A stretch of 64,000 bases of DNA from Thalassia testudinum (Eukaryota > Streptophyta > Magnoliopsida > Alismatales > Hydrocharitaceae). The translations under genes and the position numbers were made by a program. The stretch lies in NCBI GenBank assembly GCA_037157565.1, contig JAZHRO010000063.1, positions 150,028,501 through 150,092,500 of the forward strand. Reading direction: 5' to 3'. A model generated the notes under the pieces. The model was given only the letters and a program-made list of their open reading frames with translations, did no database searches and had not been told where the DNA came from. Numbering within the stretch: the stretch's first letter is position 1; every line of letters starts with the position of its first letter. Positions 53,816 to 64,000 of this stretch are shown here, piece after piece.

Positions 53816-54445
53816 ATGGATTTCAGAATCGGGTACACATCATCGAATGACCTGATCGGCACAAATGCGGAAAAGGTCAGGCTCCTCCCAAAAATAATAT
53901 TTAATATCAGCAAAGAACTTATCCTATTTTGTTTTTGGCCAATCAGCGGGGATTCGTTTTGTTGCTAAATAGTTTGCGATGGGTGCAAACCAAGGGAGGG
54001 TTGTAGTAGCTAAAATGCTTTCATCGGGGAACTGATCAGGTGGGGTCATTATGTCATTCGTCATAAGACGAGAGAGATGGTCAACCACTACATTATGTGA
54101 TCCCACCTTATCCTTGATTTCCATGTCAAATTTATGGAGCAGCAGAATCCAATGGATAAGGCGGGGTTTCGCATCTTTCTTTGTCAGCAAATATTTAATT
54201 GCTAAGTGGTTGGTATATACAGTGACATGTGACCCTAAAAGATAAGATCTAAATTTTTCTAAGGCAAATATAATGGCAAGAAGTTCCTTTTCAGTAACCG
54301 TGTAATTCCATTGTGCATCATCAAGAGTTTTGCTAGCATAATAGATCACAACGGGCTTCTTGCTAATTCTTTGCCCTAGAACGGCCCCAATAGCAAAATC
54401 TGAGGCATCTATCATTAATTCAAATGGACTATTCCAATTAGGTCC
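53816..54445 (-). pseudogene. pol: GyE RNase H and connection, nearly intact
   Basis: [44 protein letters not shown] and [15 protein letters not shown], then the connection [17 protein letters not shown]. The stop at 53924 (TAG on the minus strand) and another near 53850 interrupt the link to integrase. Confidence 0.88.
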
Positions 54446-55480
54446 CTATAAAATTGGTGCCTTAGTAACCTCTTTCTTCAACCTCAGAAAACTCTCCAGG
54501 CACTTACCATTAAAATCAAATGGCTGGACTTTAGTGAGTAGCTGACTTAAGGGCTTGGAGATTTGGGAAAAATTTTGTATAAATCGACGGTAGAAACCCA
54601 CATGACCCAAAAAGGATTTGATCTGTTTGACTGTAGTAGGCGGTGGGAGCCTAGATATAGCATCTATTTTTGCTTTATCTATCGTGATTCCTTGTTTTGA
54701 AATAACATGGCCCAAGACAATACCTTCCTGGACCATGAAATGACTTTCTTCCCAACTGAGGACCAGATTGACTTCTATGCATTTTTGGAGAGTTCTTTCA
54801 AGGTTTTTGAGACAATGGTCAAAAGAATCTCCAAAAATAGAGAAGTCATCCATAAAGTCTTCTAAGCATTCACCTACCAGGTCTAAAAATATTGCAAGCA
54901 TACACCTTTGAAAAGTCGCAAGGGCGTTGCAAAGACCGAATGGCATCCTTCGGAAAGCAAAGGTTCCGAAGGGGTAGGTGAAAGTTGTTTTGTCTTAGTT
55001 CTCAGGATGAGCTGCTACTTGATTATAGCTGGAATAACCGTCCAGAAAATAGTAAAAATCCCTTCCGGCTAATCGCTCCAAGATTTAATAAATAAGGAGC
55101 GGGAAATGGTCCTTCTTGGTGGTGGTGTTTAATTTTCTGTAATCAACACACACGCACCAATAAGAGGCTGTTCGAGTGGCTACATTCTCCCCATTATCAT
55201 TAGTGACAATTGTTAGTCCAGCCTTTTTGGGCACAACCTGTGTTGTACTAACCTAGGTGCTGTCAGAAATGGGGTAGATGATATCAGCATCCAGCCACTT
55301 AATAATCTCCTTTTCTACTACCTCCTTCATAATAGGGTTCAAGCGCCTTTGTGATTGGTGGGAGGGGCGAGAATCGTCCTCTAAATATATACAATGTGTA
55401 CAATAGGACGGATGAATACCCTTAAGATTAGAAAGGGTCCAGCCAATAGCTTGTCGATATTTACTCAAAACCTGGAGAAG
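54446..55480 (-). pseudogene. pol: GyE reverse transcriptase, nearly intact
   Basis: Fingers: AIGWTLSNLKGI, IKWLDADIIYPI, VPKKAGLTIVTND, VCVDYRKLN. Palm: MPFGLCNALATFQRCML and catalytic F-M-D-D at 54845-54856. Thumb: FLGHVGFYRRFIQNF. Stops at about 55253, 55085, 54998 and 54446, and a small deletion around 55085. Relatives have Gln at several of these. It would copy the RNA genome primed by tRNA-Asp. Confidence 0.88.
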
Positions 55481-56418
55481 TTTATGCTCTTGTGCCCCGG
55501 TAAGTCTAGAATTTATAATCAGGGGCAAGGTCTGATTAGGACCCAAGAAGACATATTTAAGGGTGTCGGGCAAAGGTGTTAATTCCAATTGTGGGCCCGA
55601 CTTCGAAAGAATTTCTACTTTGTGGGTTAGTGGTGAGATGAGAGTGAAAGGGTCACCTGGAGGGTTAACTGAATGTGTGGTTAGGGTGGAAGGGTGAGAA
55701 GAGGTGGATTGTTTAGGAATCGTATTGATGGCAAAACAGGAACCTAAATGGGAAATCTGCAAAGTTTCCTCCACGATGTTTTCCATTTTTGAATCCGAAT
55801 CATCAAAGAAATTTGGTTCTTGGAACTTCCTAGAAGCTTGAAAAATTTCTAGGGTTATAGATTCACCACCACACATGATCTTCATTTTTCCAGAATCACA
55901 ATCGATATTTGCACAGGCGGTGGCTAAGAATGGTCTTCCAAGAATTATGGGGGCAAACTTTAGTGCTTCTGGTACCTCTATGTCCAGGACTGAAAAGTCT
56001 ACTACAAATATACAATTTTGACCTGGACAAGGACATCCTCAACAATTCCCCTTGGTTTAATTGTAGATCGGTCGGCTAATTGAAGAGTAACATCAACAGG
56101 CTTTAATTCACCGATCTTAAATTCCTTAAAACCAATTGTGGGGATAAGATTAATTGAGGCACCAAGATCCAACAAAGTGCGATCAAAAGAGGTATCATTA
56201 ATGATAACTTGAATTAGGGGGGTGTCGGGATCTTTTTTCTTGAGAGGCAGTCGACTCTGCACAATTGAGCTGACTGTCTCAAAAAGGGTCACCTTTCCTA
56301 AATTTTGGGGCTGCCTTTTAGGAGTACACAAATCTTTTAGGAATTTTGTATAGGCAGGGATGTATTTTATGGCATCTAGGAGAGGGATATTAATTTCAAC
56401 TTGCCCAAATAAATCCAT
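55481..56418 (-). pseudogene. pol: GyE aspartic protease and linker, one frameshift
   Basis: Pre-protease segment NIPLLDAIKYIPAYTKFLKD. Active site DLGAS at 56155-56169. ADRSTIKPRGIVEDV follows, then a frameshift near 56010 and IILGRPFLATACANID. Acidic linker follows (55650-55850). Confidence 0.85.
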
Positions 56419-58306
56419 TAATTCCTTCTCAGTGGGCTCGGATTTCTTCTTTTTCTTATTTGTTGAAGAGTGGAGGGCTTGTGGAAATGGAGCAAGGTTT
56501 CCCTGTTTTGCAATAATTGGTTCCAGAACAATATGAGAGGGAGATGGGGAAGAGTTAATCTATGTTTCATTAAAATGGGTTTCTTTAACAGGCAGAGGAT
56601 TGTGAGTGGTTTTCCCATTCCTCAAAGTAACTGCATTTGCAGTCTGGTTGTTTCTAGGATGAGGACGGGAAGCCTGACTATTATTGAAACTCGGTGGATG
56701 CTGAGGTGCTGGTTGAATGGGTTGACTGGGATATCCACCTTGAAACTGATTCCTTTGATTATTTGGGTTGGGCATGGGTTGGGAAGGTAAATTCCCAATA
56801 GGTCGATGATCAGAAGTAACCTTAACTTGGTGTTGCAAGTTGGTAATCATGGGGGTTACTTCCGTCATTTGAGTCTGCATTCCTTGCAGAGTTTTCATGA
56901 CCTGATTGTTAATATCATCCTGGGATGGTCCAGGTTGATACACAGGTTGCCCATAATTCCCAAAATAGTTTTGTTTGGGAAAAGGAATCGGGTTCGGGTT
57001 TTTCCAAGAGTGATTCGGGTTAGTCCTCCAGTTTTGATTGAGAGTGTTGGAGAGGTTTCTAAATTGCTCTTGGAGGGCATAAATATTTTCCGTGGTAGGA
57101 TCAAAAATATTTTGATCAAAATTCCCAGTCAAATCCTGTAGGAAATCAGTCGAAAATTGCTGACCAGCAGACGTAGCATCAATGTTGTGCAGATTTTCTC
57201 TTTGGAGAGGTTGTGGAGGGTTAGTGTGTGAGAGTTAACATGTGGAGCTTGTTTATTTGTGAGCTTTTCTTCCATTTTCTTTTGGTGAATTTGCATCTAG
57301 TCCAGTCATTGAGCTAACATATATAGATCATCTTGAGTGACTGGAACAGAGGTGGATTTGGAGTCAATTTCATGGACTCCGTGTCTGGGTTTTGTGTTCT
57401 ACCAAAAGTGTCCATTGAAGTCATATTAAATGAGTTTGCACTCATTTCTTCAAAGAGGAGATAGACACTTTCAACATCCTTGTTAAGGAAATTGCCCCCA
57501 CATGAGGCATCCACAAATCATTTCAATTGATCTTCTAATCCATGATAGAAGACCTGCACTAACTGCCATTGTGGAATTTCATGGTGGGGACAACTTCTTA
57601 GAAGTTCTTGAAATCTTTCCCAGGCTTCGTGGAGGGGTTCACCAATTTTTTGTTGAAAGGTCATTTTGGATCTTCTTAATGCATTAGTTCGACCGATCAG
57701 AAATTTTTTTTTGAGAAAAGCGCTTTTTAGTTGGGGCCAGGTGGTAATAGGGTGCCCAACTTTTCTAAACCAACGAGATGCTTTGTCTTTAAGAAAAAGA
57801 GGAAAAAGTCTCATTAACCACATGTCTTCCTGCACATTACGGGAATGAGTGGTTTGAGTGAGGATAGTTAATTCCTCGAGATGACAAAAAGGGTCCTCTC
57901 TTGGAAGACCATGAAAATGTTTGATAAGGTTTAGAACGGCTGGTTTGATCTCAAAATCCCCTTGTGGTATGACCACCCCAGGTCTTTCCTCATAATTCGA
58001 AGGATCACGGAAATCCTTAAGAGGAACAACAGGTTGTTGGCGGGGCAATGAATTTTGCCCTTGGTTAGCTAGGTTCGTGATAGTCCTAGCCAAATCTTCT
58101 TGATTTTGTTGCAGTCGAACCAAATGGTCGACCATCAAGGCAAAGGGGTTTGGATTTTGAGTTAGAATTGGAGAGCCACCTAGCCCTGCTGGAATTTTTG
58201 GTTGCTTCAAATTAGGGAGGTGAGGCAAGGTGAAGTCAGCTTGTGGGTCGACTGACGGGTTAGAAGTGGAAGATGAATTTTTTTGTCAGCTTCCTGGGTT
58301 TTCCAT
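56419..58306 (-). pseudogene. gag: GyE gag, degenerate
   Basis: Likely ATG at 58304-58306 (MENPGS) with a TGA at codon 7 that fits CGA decay, then an open frame to 57518. The core has LKDFRDPSNYEERPG, LNLIKHFHGLPREDPFCHL and FLIGRTNALRRSK. A TGA (57518) and a frameshift (about 57350) follow. The Asn/Gln/Pro-rich C-terminal half is open at 56560-57132 and ends near NAVTLRNGKTTHNP. The final part before protease is broken by one TAG (56557). No zinc knuckle. It would form the virus-like particle. Confidence 0.82.
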
Positions 58307-59980
58307 TTTTTTAGAAGAAGAGGGAGAAGAAAACAATTATTTTCTGCTACGGGGGGCGAAATCAGATGGTCCCTCAAGGTGTAGTTTTTGGGATCGTTGC
58401 CCGTGCATGCACTATTTTGGAGGAATTGGAGGGGAGGAGAAGAGAAAGAGATGAGAGAAAGTGTGCAAATCAAACAACCAAAGCTAGACCTAGCTTAAGT
58501 GTGACTCCCTAAAATTAAACCTATGACTTGGTCTATGTAGGAAATAAGTAATCAATAGTGAATACCCGTTCTGTCAACAAATCTAGCTAAGTTGCTTAAG
58601 GGGAGGTTTGGGCCCAAACATTTCCCAGGGAAAACCCTAGGTGCTTGTACAAACCCACGCCTGGTTGTTTGACATGGCCCCTTATCCTGAACACCAGATA
58701 TAGATGACAGAATTGGTATTAACTAAAGAAAACTTAAGACCTATACAGCAAGCCTAAGTTGATGAAGCCTTAGGGGTCAAGTTGCTATGGATTTTAGTTA
58801 GGTCTAGGATACTGTAGTGCACACGGAATGTGGATGGCGTTAATTTGGGTTATTGCCCTATTATTACAATTTTTTTGTGTGTGTGCAGGAATTGGAAAGT
58901 GGTTCCAATGCAAATCAAGTTGTCACACAATTTTTGTATTTTTGTCTTTTTGGATTTAATTTAATTGAATGTGGTTTAGGGTTTTTCTTTTTAAATGTTC
59001 AAACAAGTTTGAAACTTCCACAATCAAAGGAAAAACAAGTTGTATTAGTGATGGTGTATTTCCTTTATGTTGTGGGACTAAAAAGCAAGAAAGAAACCCT
59101 AATTGGATTTGAACCCTAATATAGAAAATTACTACCAATGAGTTCCTTTCACTCTTTTTGAATAAGTAATGGTCCAAACAATGAAACCAACACAACTATC
59201 TGATGTAAAATCAAACAAGGATTCCAGAAAAGATTTTTGTAAGATTTTAAGAATTTTTTTGATAATTGTTTTGAATTTTTTTTGTATTGATGTCGAAGTC
59301 AAGAAATGATACCCATGGGTATTTGGACTTTTCAGTATTACTACTGACCTTAGAAAATTTTGTTGATTTTATATGATGTGTAGAATTTCACAAGGATTCC
59401 AGAAACTAAATTTCACAAAAATTGAGCAAGTATAAAAATTCTAAAAATTCACGGACAGTAGCAAAATAAGAAGATTAGAGGGTGTGACCTCTTTGTAGTC
59501 CATGAATTTTTAAAACTTAAATACAAGGCCAATTGATCTGAAAATTGGAACAGATGTTCCTAACTTGATTTGGAATCATTGTATGAAATTTTATAATTTT
59601 AGAAGGCCTGCGGTGTTGGGAATTTATTTTTCAAGTCTGGATAGAAATCTGGACCTGAAAAAATAGAACGCCAATACTTGAAATGGAGTGGTGTTAATGA
59701 ACATTCAAGCAAACAATGAATTTTAATGGACACCACTCCACTTAATTTAGATGTTTGGGATACTGAAAGCCAAGTTTAATATTTTTTTGATAGTTATAAT
59801 TAACTATGTGACCAGAAAATGGAACCAACCTGAAAATCCATGGGAGGAAAAGGAACTTTGAGCTTTCGCTTCCAAATTCCCGCTTTCCCGCTGTAGTTCC
59901 TTCACACACTAGAGAAAAGAAAGAGAAGGGGATGAGATCCACTTTAAGCAAGAGGAAAAATGATTAAGTAAAGCTGTGCC
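58307..59980 (-). other. GyE untranslated leader (no gene)
   Basis: 1.67 kb, A/T-rich, between primer site and gag. The frames called here (58853-59119, 58956-59195) overlap on opposite strands and have no domain. Nothing else recognised. Confidence 0.65.
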
Positions 59981-59998
59981 TCCCCAGCAACGGTGCCA
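59981..59998 (-). other. GyE primer binding site (tRNA-Asp)
   Basis: Minus strand TGGCACCGTTGCTGGGGA, two changes from the tRNA-Asp complement, five bases from the LTR end at 60004. Confidence 0.88.
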
Positions 59999-60003
59999 AA
60001 AAG

Positions 60004-62278
60004 TGATGCGAAGTTTGGCGTGATTTGTAATTAGGGTTTTTAATGTCACTGTAACACGCAAATTCGCATACGCTTTTAAATTTATATTCCTAGATAGGGG
60101 AGTATCTAGGGTTGTCCAAGAAGGCAGATTTGCAATTTAACTCTCTTGCTTAGAAAATAAATCTCGACTTTCTTTTTGGTATTTTAAATATATAATTTTT
60201 TTTTATTTTGAAATAATAAGGGCAAAGTGTGAATTGTGACAGAAAAGTGCTAACACCTAAAATTGCTAAGCTAAAACTTAAGAGATGAAAATGTCCACTA
60301 CCTAAGCTCACTCTAGGCAAGTGGAGGCCTAGAGTAATTAGGGAGTGGAAGTAGAACAAGTGCTAGAACAAAAGTAACAATTGCAACAAGAAATTAAAAA
60401 GAAGGCAATTTACCTAAGCAGAATTTGTGTTCCCTTACAAAGACAAGGGGTGGAATGCTTCTACTAGAAATGTAAAATATAAAAGAAATAGAAGAAACAC
60501 AAACCCTCTTATAGAGTCTAGTGAAGAAGGGAGGATTCTTGCTCCAAGCTGAGCTGCTCCTTGGCTTGAAAAGAGGGTCTCCTTCTCCTTCCTTAAAAGC
60601 TCCTCCAAGGTGGAAGCTCTCCACCTCAAGTCCTTCCTCCTAGGGTGGGCGTGCACCACCCTCAAGCTCTCCTCCAAGGTGGCGTAGACCACCTTCAAGA
60701 CCTCCTCCAAAGGTTTTCCTTGCTTGGCTCCTCCTTTGGTTGGCGTGGGCACAAGAGAGAAGGGAAGAGGAGAAGGCACCAAAGGGACAGAATATCCCCT
60801 TAATCTTCTTCTTCTTCTTCTTCTTCTCTCTTGTGCATGGGCTCTAGGTAGAGTATGAGAGGAAATTTGCTAGCCAAGGATGGTTTGAATGGTGGTGGGT
60901 AGTGGTCTTTTTATTGGGTAGGATGAGGGGTTAAGGTGACTCTTGAAATGGAGGGCTAAGATGGGAAGATGGAGGTGGTTAGGTGATCTTAGGGCTAAGG
61001 ATAGTTGGCACCACCTAAGGGGTGTAAGGGGGGTAGTTATGTGTGGTCAAGGGACACCTAAAAGTGGCACCAACCATGGAGAGGTGCCATGGGTTGGCAC
61101 CAACTTCTTTGCTTCTAGAAGGGGTGATTATGTGGATGGTGGAGATGGGTTTAAGGGAAGATGTGTGGTGGAGATGAAGGGGGTTTTGGAGGGAAAAAGT
61201 GGCGCCAATAAGGAGGTAGTTAGGTTGGTTTTGGCGGCACTTTATGGTGTCTTTTGGAGGTAGTGGGTAGGCTAGGTTGGCGCCAAGGTGAGGTGGAAGT
61301 AGGGTTAGCTTATGTGGAGCTTAGGTGGATCTAGTTGGTGGAGTTGTTAGGTAGGGTTTTTAGGTGGTAAAAGCCAAGGGAGTTGGAGCATAGCTAAGCT
61401 AAGCTAGGCTAAGCTAGCTTAGCTAATAGTGGAGTAGAGGAGGAAGTGTTGGTGCTATGGCATGGAGGGAGGAGCTGGATCTGAAGAATCTAGAGTTGAG
61501 ATGGAGTTGGCAGCTACTGATGAGGTCAACATGGGGCTACTCTAGCTGGCTTAGCTTGCTAGTTCTTTGCTAGCTACTAAGCCAAGCTAAAGTGAGCTGG
61601 CTTCTATTGAATGGAGCTGAGGTGAGCTGGGTTTGGTGCTCCTGGGGAGGATCGAGCTAGTTGAGATAGCTAAGGTAGCTTAGCTCAACCAAGTTGAGCT
61701 AAGCTGAGTCCCCAAGAGCTAGACTTGAGCTTCCTGAGCTGAGATGAATTCTTCTTCAGCTGGCTGGAGTTGAGTGGAGTTGGATGTAGCTGGATCTGAG
61801 CTGGGGTGAACTCCAATCAACTCAACTGAGCTAGCTAGAGCTCCCTGTGGACTAGTAGGAGCTGAGATGGACTAGACTCAACTAATTTGAGCTTGATCTG
61901 AGCTGACTCGAGCTAGGTGAGATAAGATGAGCTCTATTGAGCTGCCATTTAGTTGAGATTAGCTGAATGGAGATAGGATGAGCTCACCCTAGTCCAAGTG
62001 AGCTAGGTTCCAGCTGTGGTGAGCTAGATCAAGATGACTTCCAACTAGTTTGAGGTACTCCTTCACCATTTGCCTTCTTGAGTGCTAGGACTTTAGGGAT
62101 CTGTATATCTATTCATCCCTGACACTCACAAAAACACATTAAAATGGAAAGAAAAAATGCAATGCATGCCTATCCTAGTTAATGCCTAAATGCAGCCCAA
62201 AAACCTGTTTGTGGAGAAAAATCCTAAGAGCTAGGTTTGTTTTAATGCGTAAGAATGATGATAAACCGACGTTTATCA
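60004..62278 (-). mobile_element. GyE 5' LTR (right copy)
   Basis: TGATGCGAAG to TTTATCA. Hairpin at 62259-62278 with the same 7-bp stem as the left copy but a different loop. AGCT array about 61390-62050. One intact TTGGCGCCAA at 61277-61286. Three 33-bp repeats at 60602-60713. Confidence 0.95.
60435..60782 (-). CDS. Small open frame inside GyE 5' LTR, function unknown
   Basis: 115 codons, starting MVPSPLPFSLV. It is the counterpart of 49418-49762 with several substitutions that keep the frame and the hydrophobic C-terminus. It lies in the transcribed part of the LTR only if transcription starts upstream of 60782, which I cannot show. Confidence 0.3.
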   Translation of the reverse strand: MVPSPLPFSLVPTPTKGGAKQGKPLEEVLKVVYATLEESLRVVHAHPRRKDLRWRASTLEELLRKEKETLFSSQGAAQLGARILPSSLDSIRGFVFLLFLLYFTFLVEAFHPLSL

Positions 62279-64000
62279 ATTTCTCCCCGAATCCTCAGAG
62301 ATCTCCTCCTAGATTTGGAAGGAAGATTCTCTAAGGAATTCTCCACCGTCAGAACATGATCCCAGGATTTGATTTGCACCCAATCTCTCGTGTGAACGCT
62401 CGAGAGATATGGGTATCTCATGGATTTCCTACTCTGGCGAAGTTGCCATGCTTGGAAGCTTGCCTTCCAAGCACATGGCCCTCCACCAATGCCTATAAAA
62501 GTTGCCCCAGATCCTCCCAGCCATCTTAAGCTTGAATTGGCCTGAGAATTCCCCCAAATTTCTTCCTTCCTTGTCTCCGACCAACTGCCCACAAGCTCCG
62601 GCGATCCCTCCTCCCTCCTCTTGTCGCTCTGCCACAATACCAGTGGCAGAGTTATCTCTGCCTTACTCTTCCATGTCGTGCCATACTCGCGTGTGCCTCT
62701 CCGACCCCTTCCTCGTCGTCGTCATCCTCACCTCAGGGCCTTCTTCCCCGATGACGGCACATAGGCGCCGCTCGTCCCCTCCACCTCCCCTTCCTCTAGC
62801 TACACGCAGATAAGTTCCTTTCCCTCTACTCTTCATTTTCCCTCATTCAATTTCACAAAACACCCCTCGATAGCCGCTATCCACCTCTATCTCCCTCATC
62901 TCTAATTGACCACCAGCGAGGCACTCCCGTCACTCCCCCACTCCACATGCCTCGCCACCTACCCCGTCACCTTCGCCATCACTCACTGATCATCCTCTGC
63001 CCCTTTACCAACCACCACACATGCCCTACACCCTCACCCGACACATGCACCTTCACGGCCATAGAGCGACCTAGGCATGCATGCCTAGGCTGCCCCGCAG
63101 CTAATCAACCCTGTCTAACCTTCACCGTGACACGGCGAAGCTTCCCAAGTTGTTTGACAGGGCCGTGAGGCTGTGTGCGTGCATTTCAGTTTCGCACCTC
63201 TGCCACCATCAGCGAAGGTGTGAAATAGCAAGCTCGCGAGCTCCAAGTCATTCCCTTCTAGGTTGAGATGCCCTAGGTGCGCGGAACCCTCCTGCAAACC
63301 TTCTGCACCTGACAATCAAAGCCTGCATCGCCTGCAGCTCCTCAATTGGATGGGTGTCTTCCCTGTAGGTGAGAAGAAGTAGGTGAGACACCTTAGTCCC
63401 ACCTTGGAAACTCAGGTGAGTGATTAGTCATTTATATTATTTTTGTGTTACTCTCTTATCGCCTCAAGCAATATGGGGTGAGGTCCCTCGCCCATGCCCC
63501 TGCCTCGTCCGTGACACACACTCACGGGGACCTGGTACCTGACCCGTATACCCTGCACTCCTCGCGCACCACCCACGTCGGTGTGCCTGGACCCAGGCAC
63601 ATGAAACCTGACCCGATTACCGAGCTCTGGGAGAGCGAACCTAAGAGCGAAATAGAAAGAGAGAGATGCGGGGGAAAGTAGGGGTAGGTTTTGCTCTGTG
63701 CTGTGTAGGGAAAGAAGGAGAGAAGGAAGAAGTAGCTAAGGAAGAAAGAAGAAGGAAGGACTTAGCTGCAGAAGTAGAGGTTGAAGATGGAAGGAAGACT
63801 TGAAGGCAAAGGTAGAAGACAAGGAGGCCAAAGCTGAGGAAAGCCAAGTACTGAAGAAGAAGAGCCTGAAGAAAGAATAAGGAAAGAGAAGGTGCGGCCA
63901 AGTAGAGAATCAAAGGCAGAGGAAAGCTAAGGAAATAAGAGAAGAAAAAGAAGAAAGAAGATAGAAGAAGAGTGGCCGTAGAGAAAGAGAAAGAAAGAGC
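62279..64000 (+). mobile_element. GyD 3' LTR, second part (runs off window)
   Basis: Resumes after GyE with ATTTC and aligns with the GyD 5' LTR from about 36536 onward: TATA box 62494-62501, the C-rich 62600-63400 stretch, and the G/A-rich 63660-64000 stretch. The remaining 0.3 kb or so, including the GACGTC-like pair and the CA end, lies beyond the window. No gene is supported here. Confidence 0.9.

Larger units (their letters stand above)
48987..62278 (-). mobile_element. GyE: Athila-like Gypsy element, complete structure, minus strand
   Basis: LTRs 48987-51264 and 60004-62278 (2278 and 2275 bp). Target duplication ATTTC at 48982-48986 and 62279-62283. Primer site 59981-59998, then gag, protease, reverse transcriptase, RNase H, integrase, 3' untranslated region and polypurine tract, all on the minus strand. 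The uninterrupted target is visible in the GyD 5' LTR near 36536. It is the best-preserved Gypsy pol here, with long open stretches, but gag and pol carry scattered stops and at least two frameshifts. It is the youngest Gypsy in the nest by position. Confidence 0.95.
35822..64000 (+). mobile_element. GyD: Athila-like Gypsy element, runs off the window
   Basis: 5' LTR 35822-38572, tRNA-Asp primer site, leader, gag-protease in one frame, reverse transcriptase, RNase H, integrase, long 3' untranslated region, hairpin, polypurine tract and 3' LTR (48260-48986 resuming at 62279). S2 and GyE are inserted in it. The target site is GTTAT (35817-35821) in the GyC reverse transcriptase. Its LTRs are visibly more different from each other than those of GyE, so it is older. 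The last part of the 3' LTR and the second target copy are beyond the window. Confidence 0.9.

Noticed and set aside
58853..59195. Overlapping small frames in the GyE leader
   Set aside because: A/T-rich, opposite strands, no domain, located between primer site and gag where untranslated leader is expected.

Overview
This window looks like plant nuclear DNA made almost entirely of nested LTR retrotransposons. I find no host protein-coding gene, rRNA gene or ordinary tRNA gene. The plant assignment rests on Ty3/Gypsy elements of the Athila type (primer sites matching plant tRNA-Asp, DLGAS proteases, F-M-D-D reverse transcriptases, LTRs of about 1.6-2.8 kb, no chromodomain) and on Ty1/Copia elements primed by initiator tRNA-Met. 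The species cannot be named from the sequence. A repeat-dense, possibly pericentromeric setting is likely but is inference.

Layout. 33-1230: two LTR halves joined in opposite orientations. 1231-about 12036: Gypsy element GyA (+), 5' truncated, with solo LTR S1 (4453-6611, target duplication GCTAC) inside its reverse transcriptase. 12087-12559: unassigned. 12560-about 22394: 3' end and 3' LTR of Gypsy GyB (+), with Copia element Co1 (15203-20755, duplication CTCTT) inside that LTR. 22395-24149: fragment of Gypsy GyH (-). 24150-35821: Gypsy GyC (+), whose 5' LTR holds Copia element Co2 (25048-30480, minus strand, duplication GATCC) and whose reverse transcriptase is cut by the next element. 35822 to beyond 64000: Gypsy GyD (+), with solo LTR S2 (46514-47916, duplication CTCTC) in its 3' untranslated region and Gypsy GyE (48987-62278, minus strand, duplication ATTTC) inside its 3' LTR. 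The order of insertion GyH > GyC > GyD > GyE can be read directly from the interruptions.

How the parts work. Each Gypsy element once encoded Gag, protease, reverse transcriptase/RNase H and integrase. All copies here are broken, mostly by stop codons of the kind made by C-to-T change (CAG to TAG, CGA to TGA). Co1 and Co2 have good LTRs, a primer site, a Gag gene and a polypurine tract but no pol, so they must have moved with enzymes supplied in trans.

Most interesting signals are non-coding. (1) The Copia LTRs carry eight pairs of GACGTC-like hexamers, each pair spaced exactly 20 bp. An unrelated solo LTR (S1) obeys the same 20-bp rule. (2) In the Athila-like elements the 3' polypurine tract sits between two stem-loops, and the one at the LTR edge shows compensatory base changes between families. 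(3) The 3' untranslated regions of GyB and GyD hold three stem-loop units at identical 59- and 51-bp spacing. (4) One LTR family contains a tRNA-like A-box/B-box module in three independent copies.
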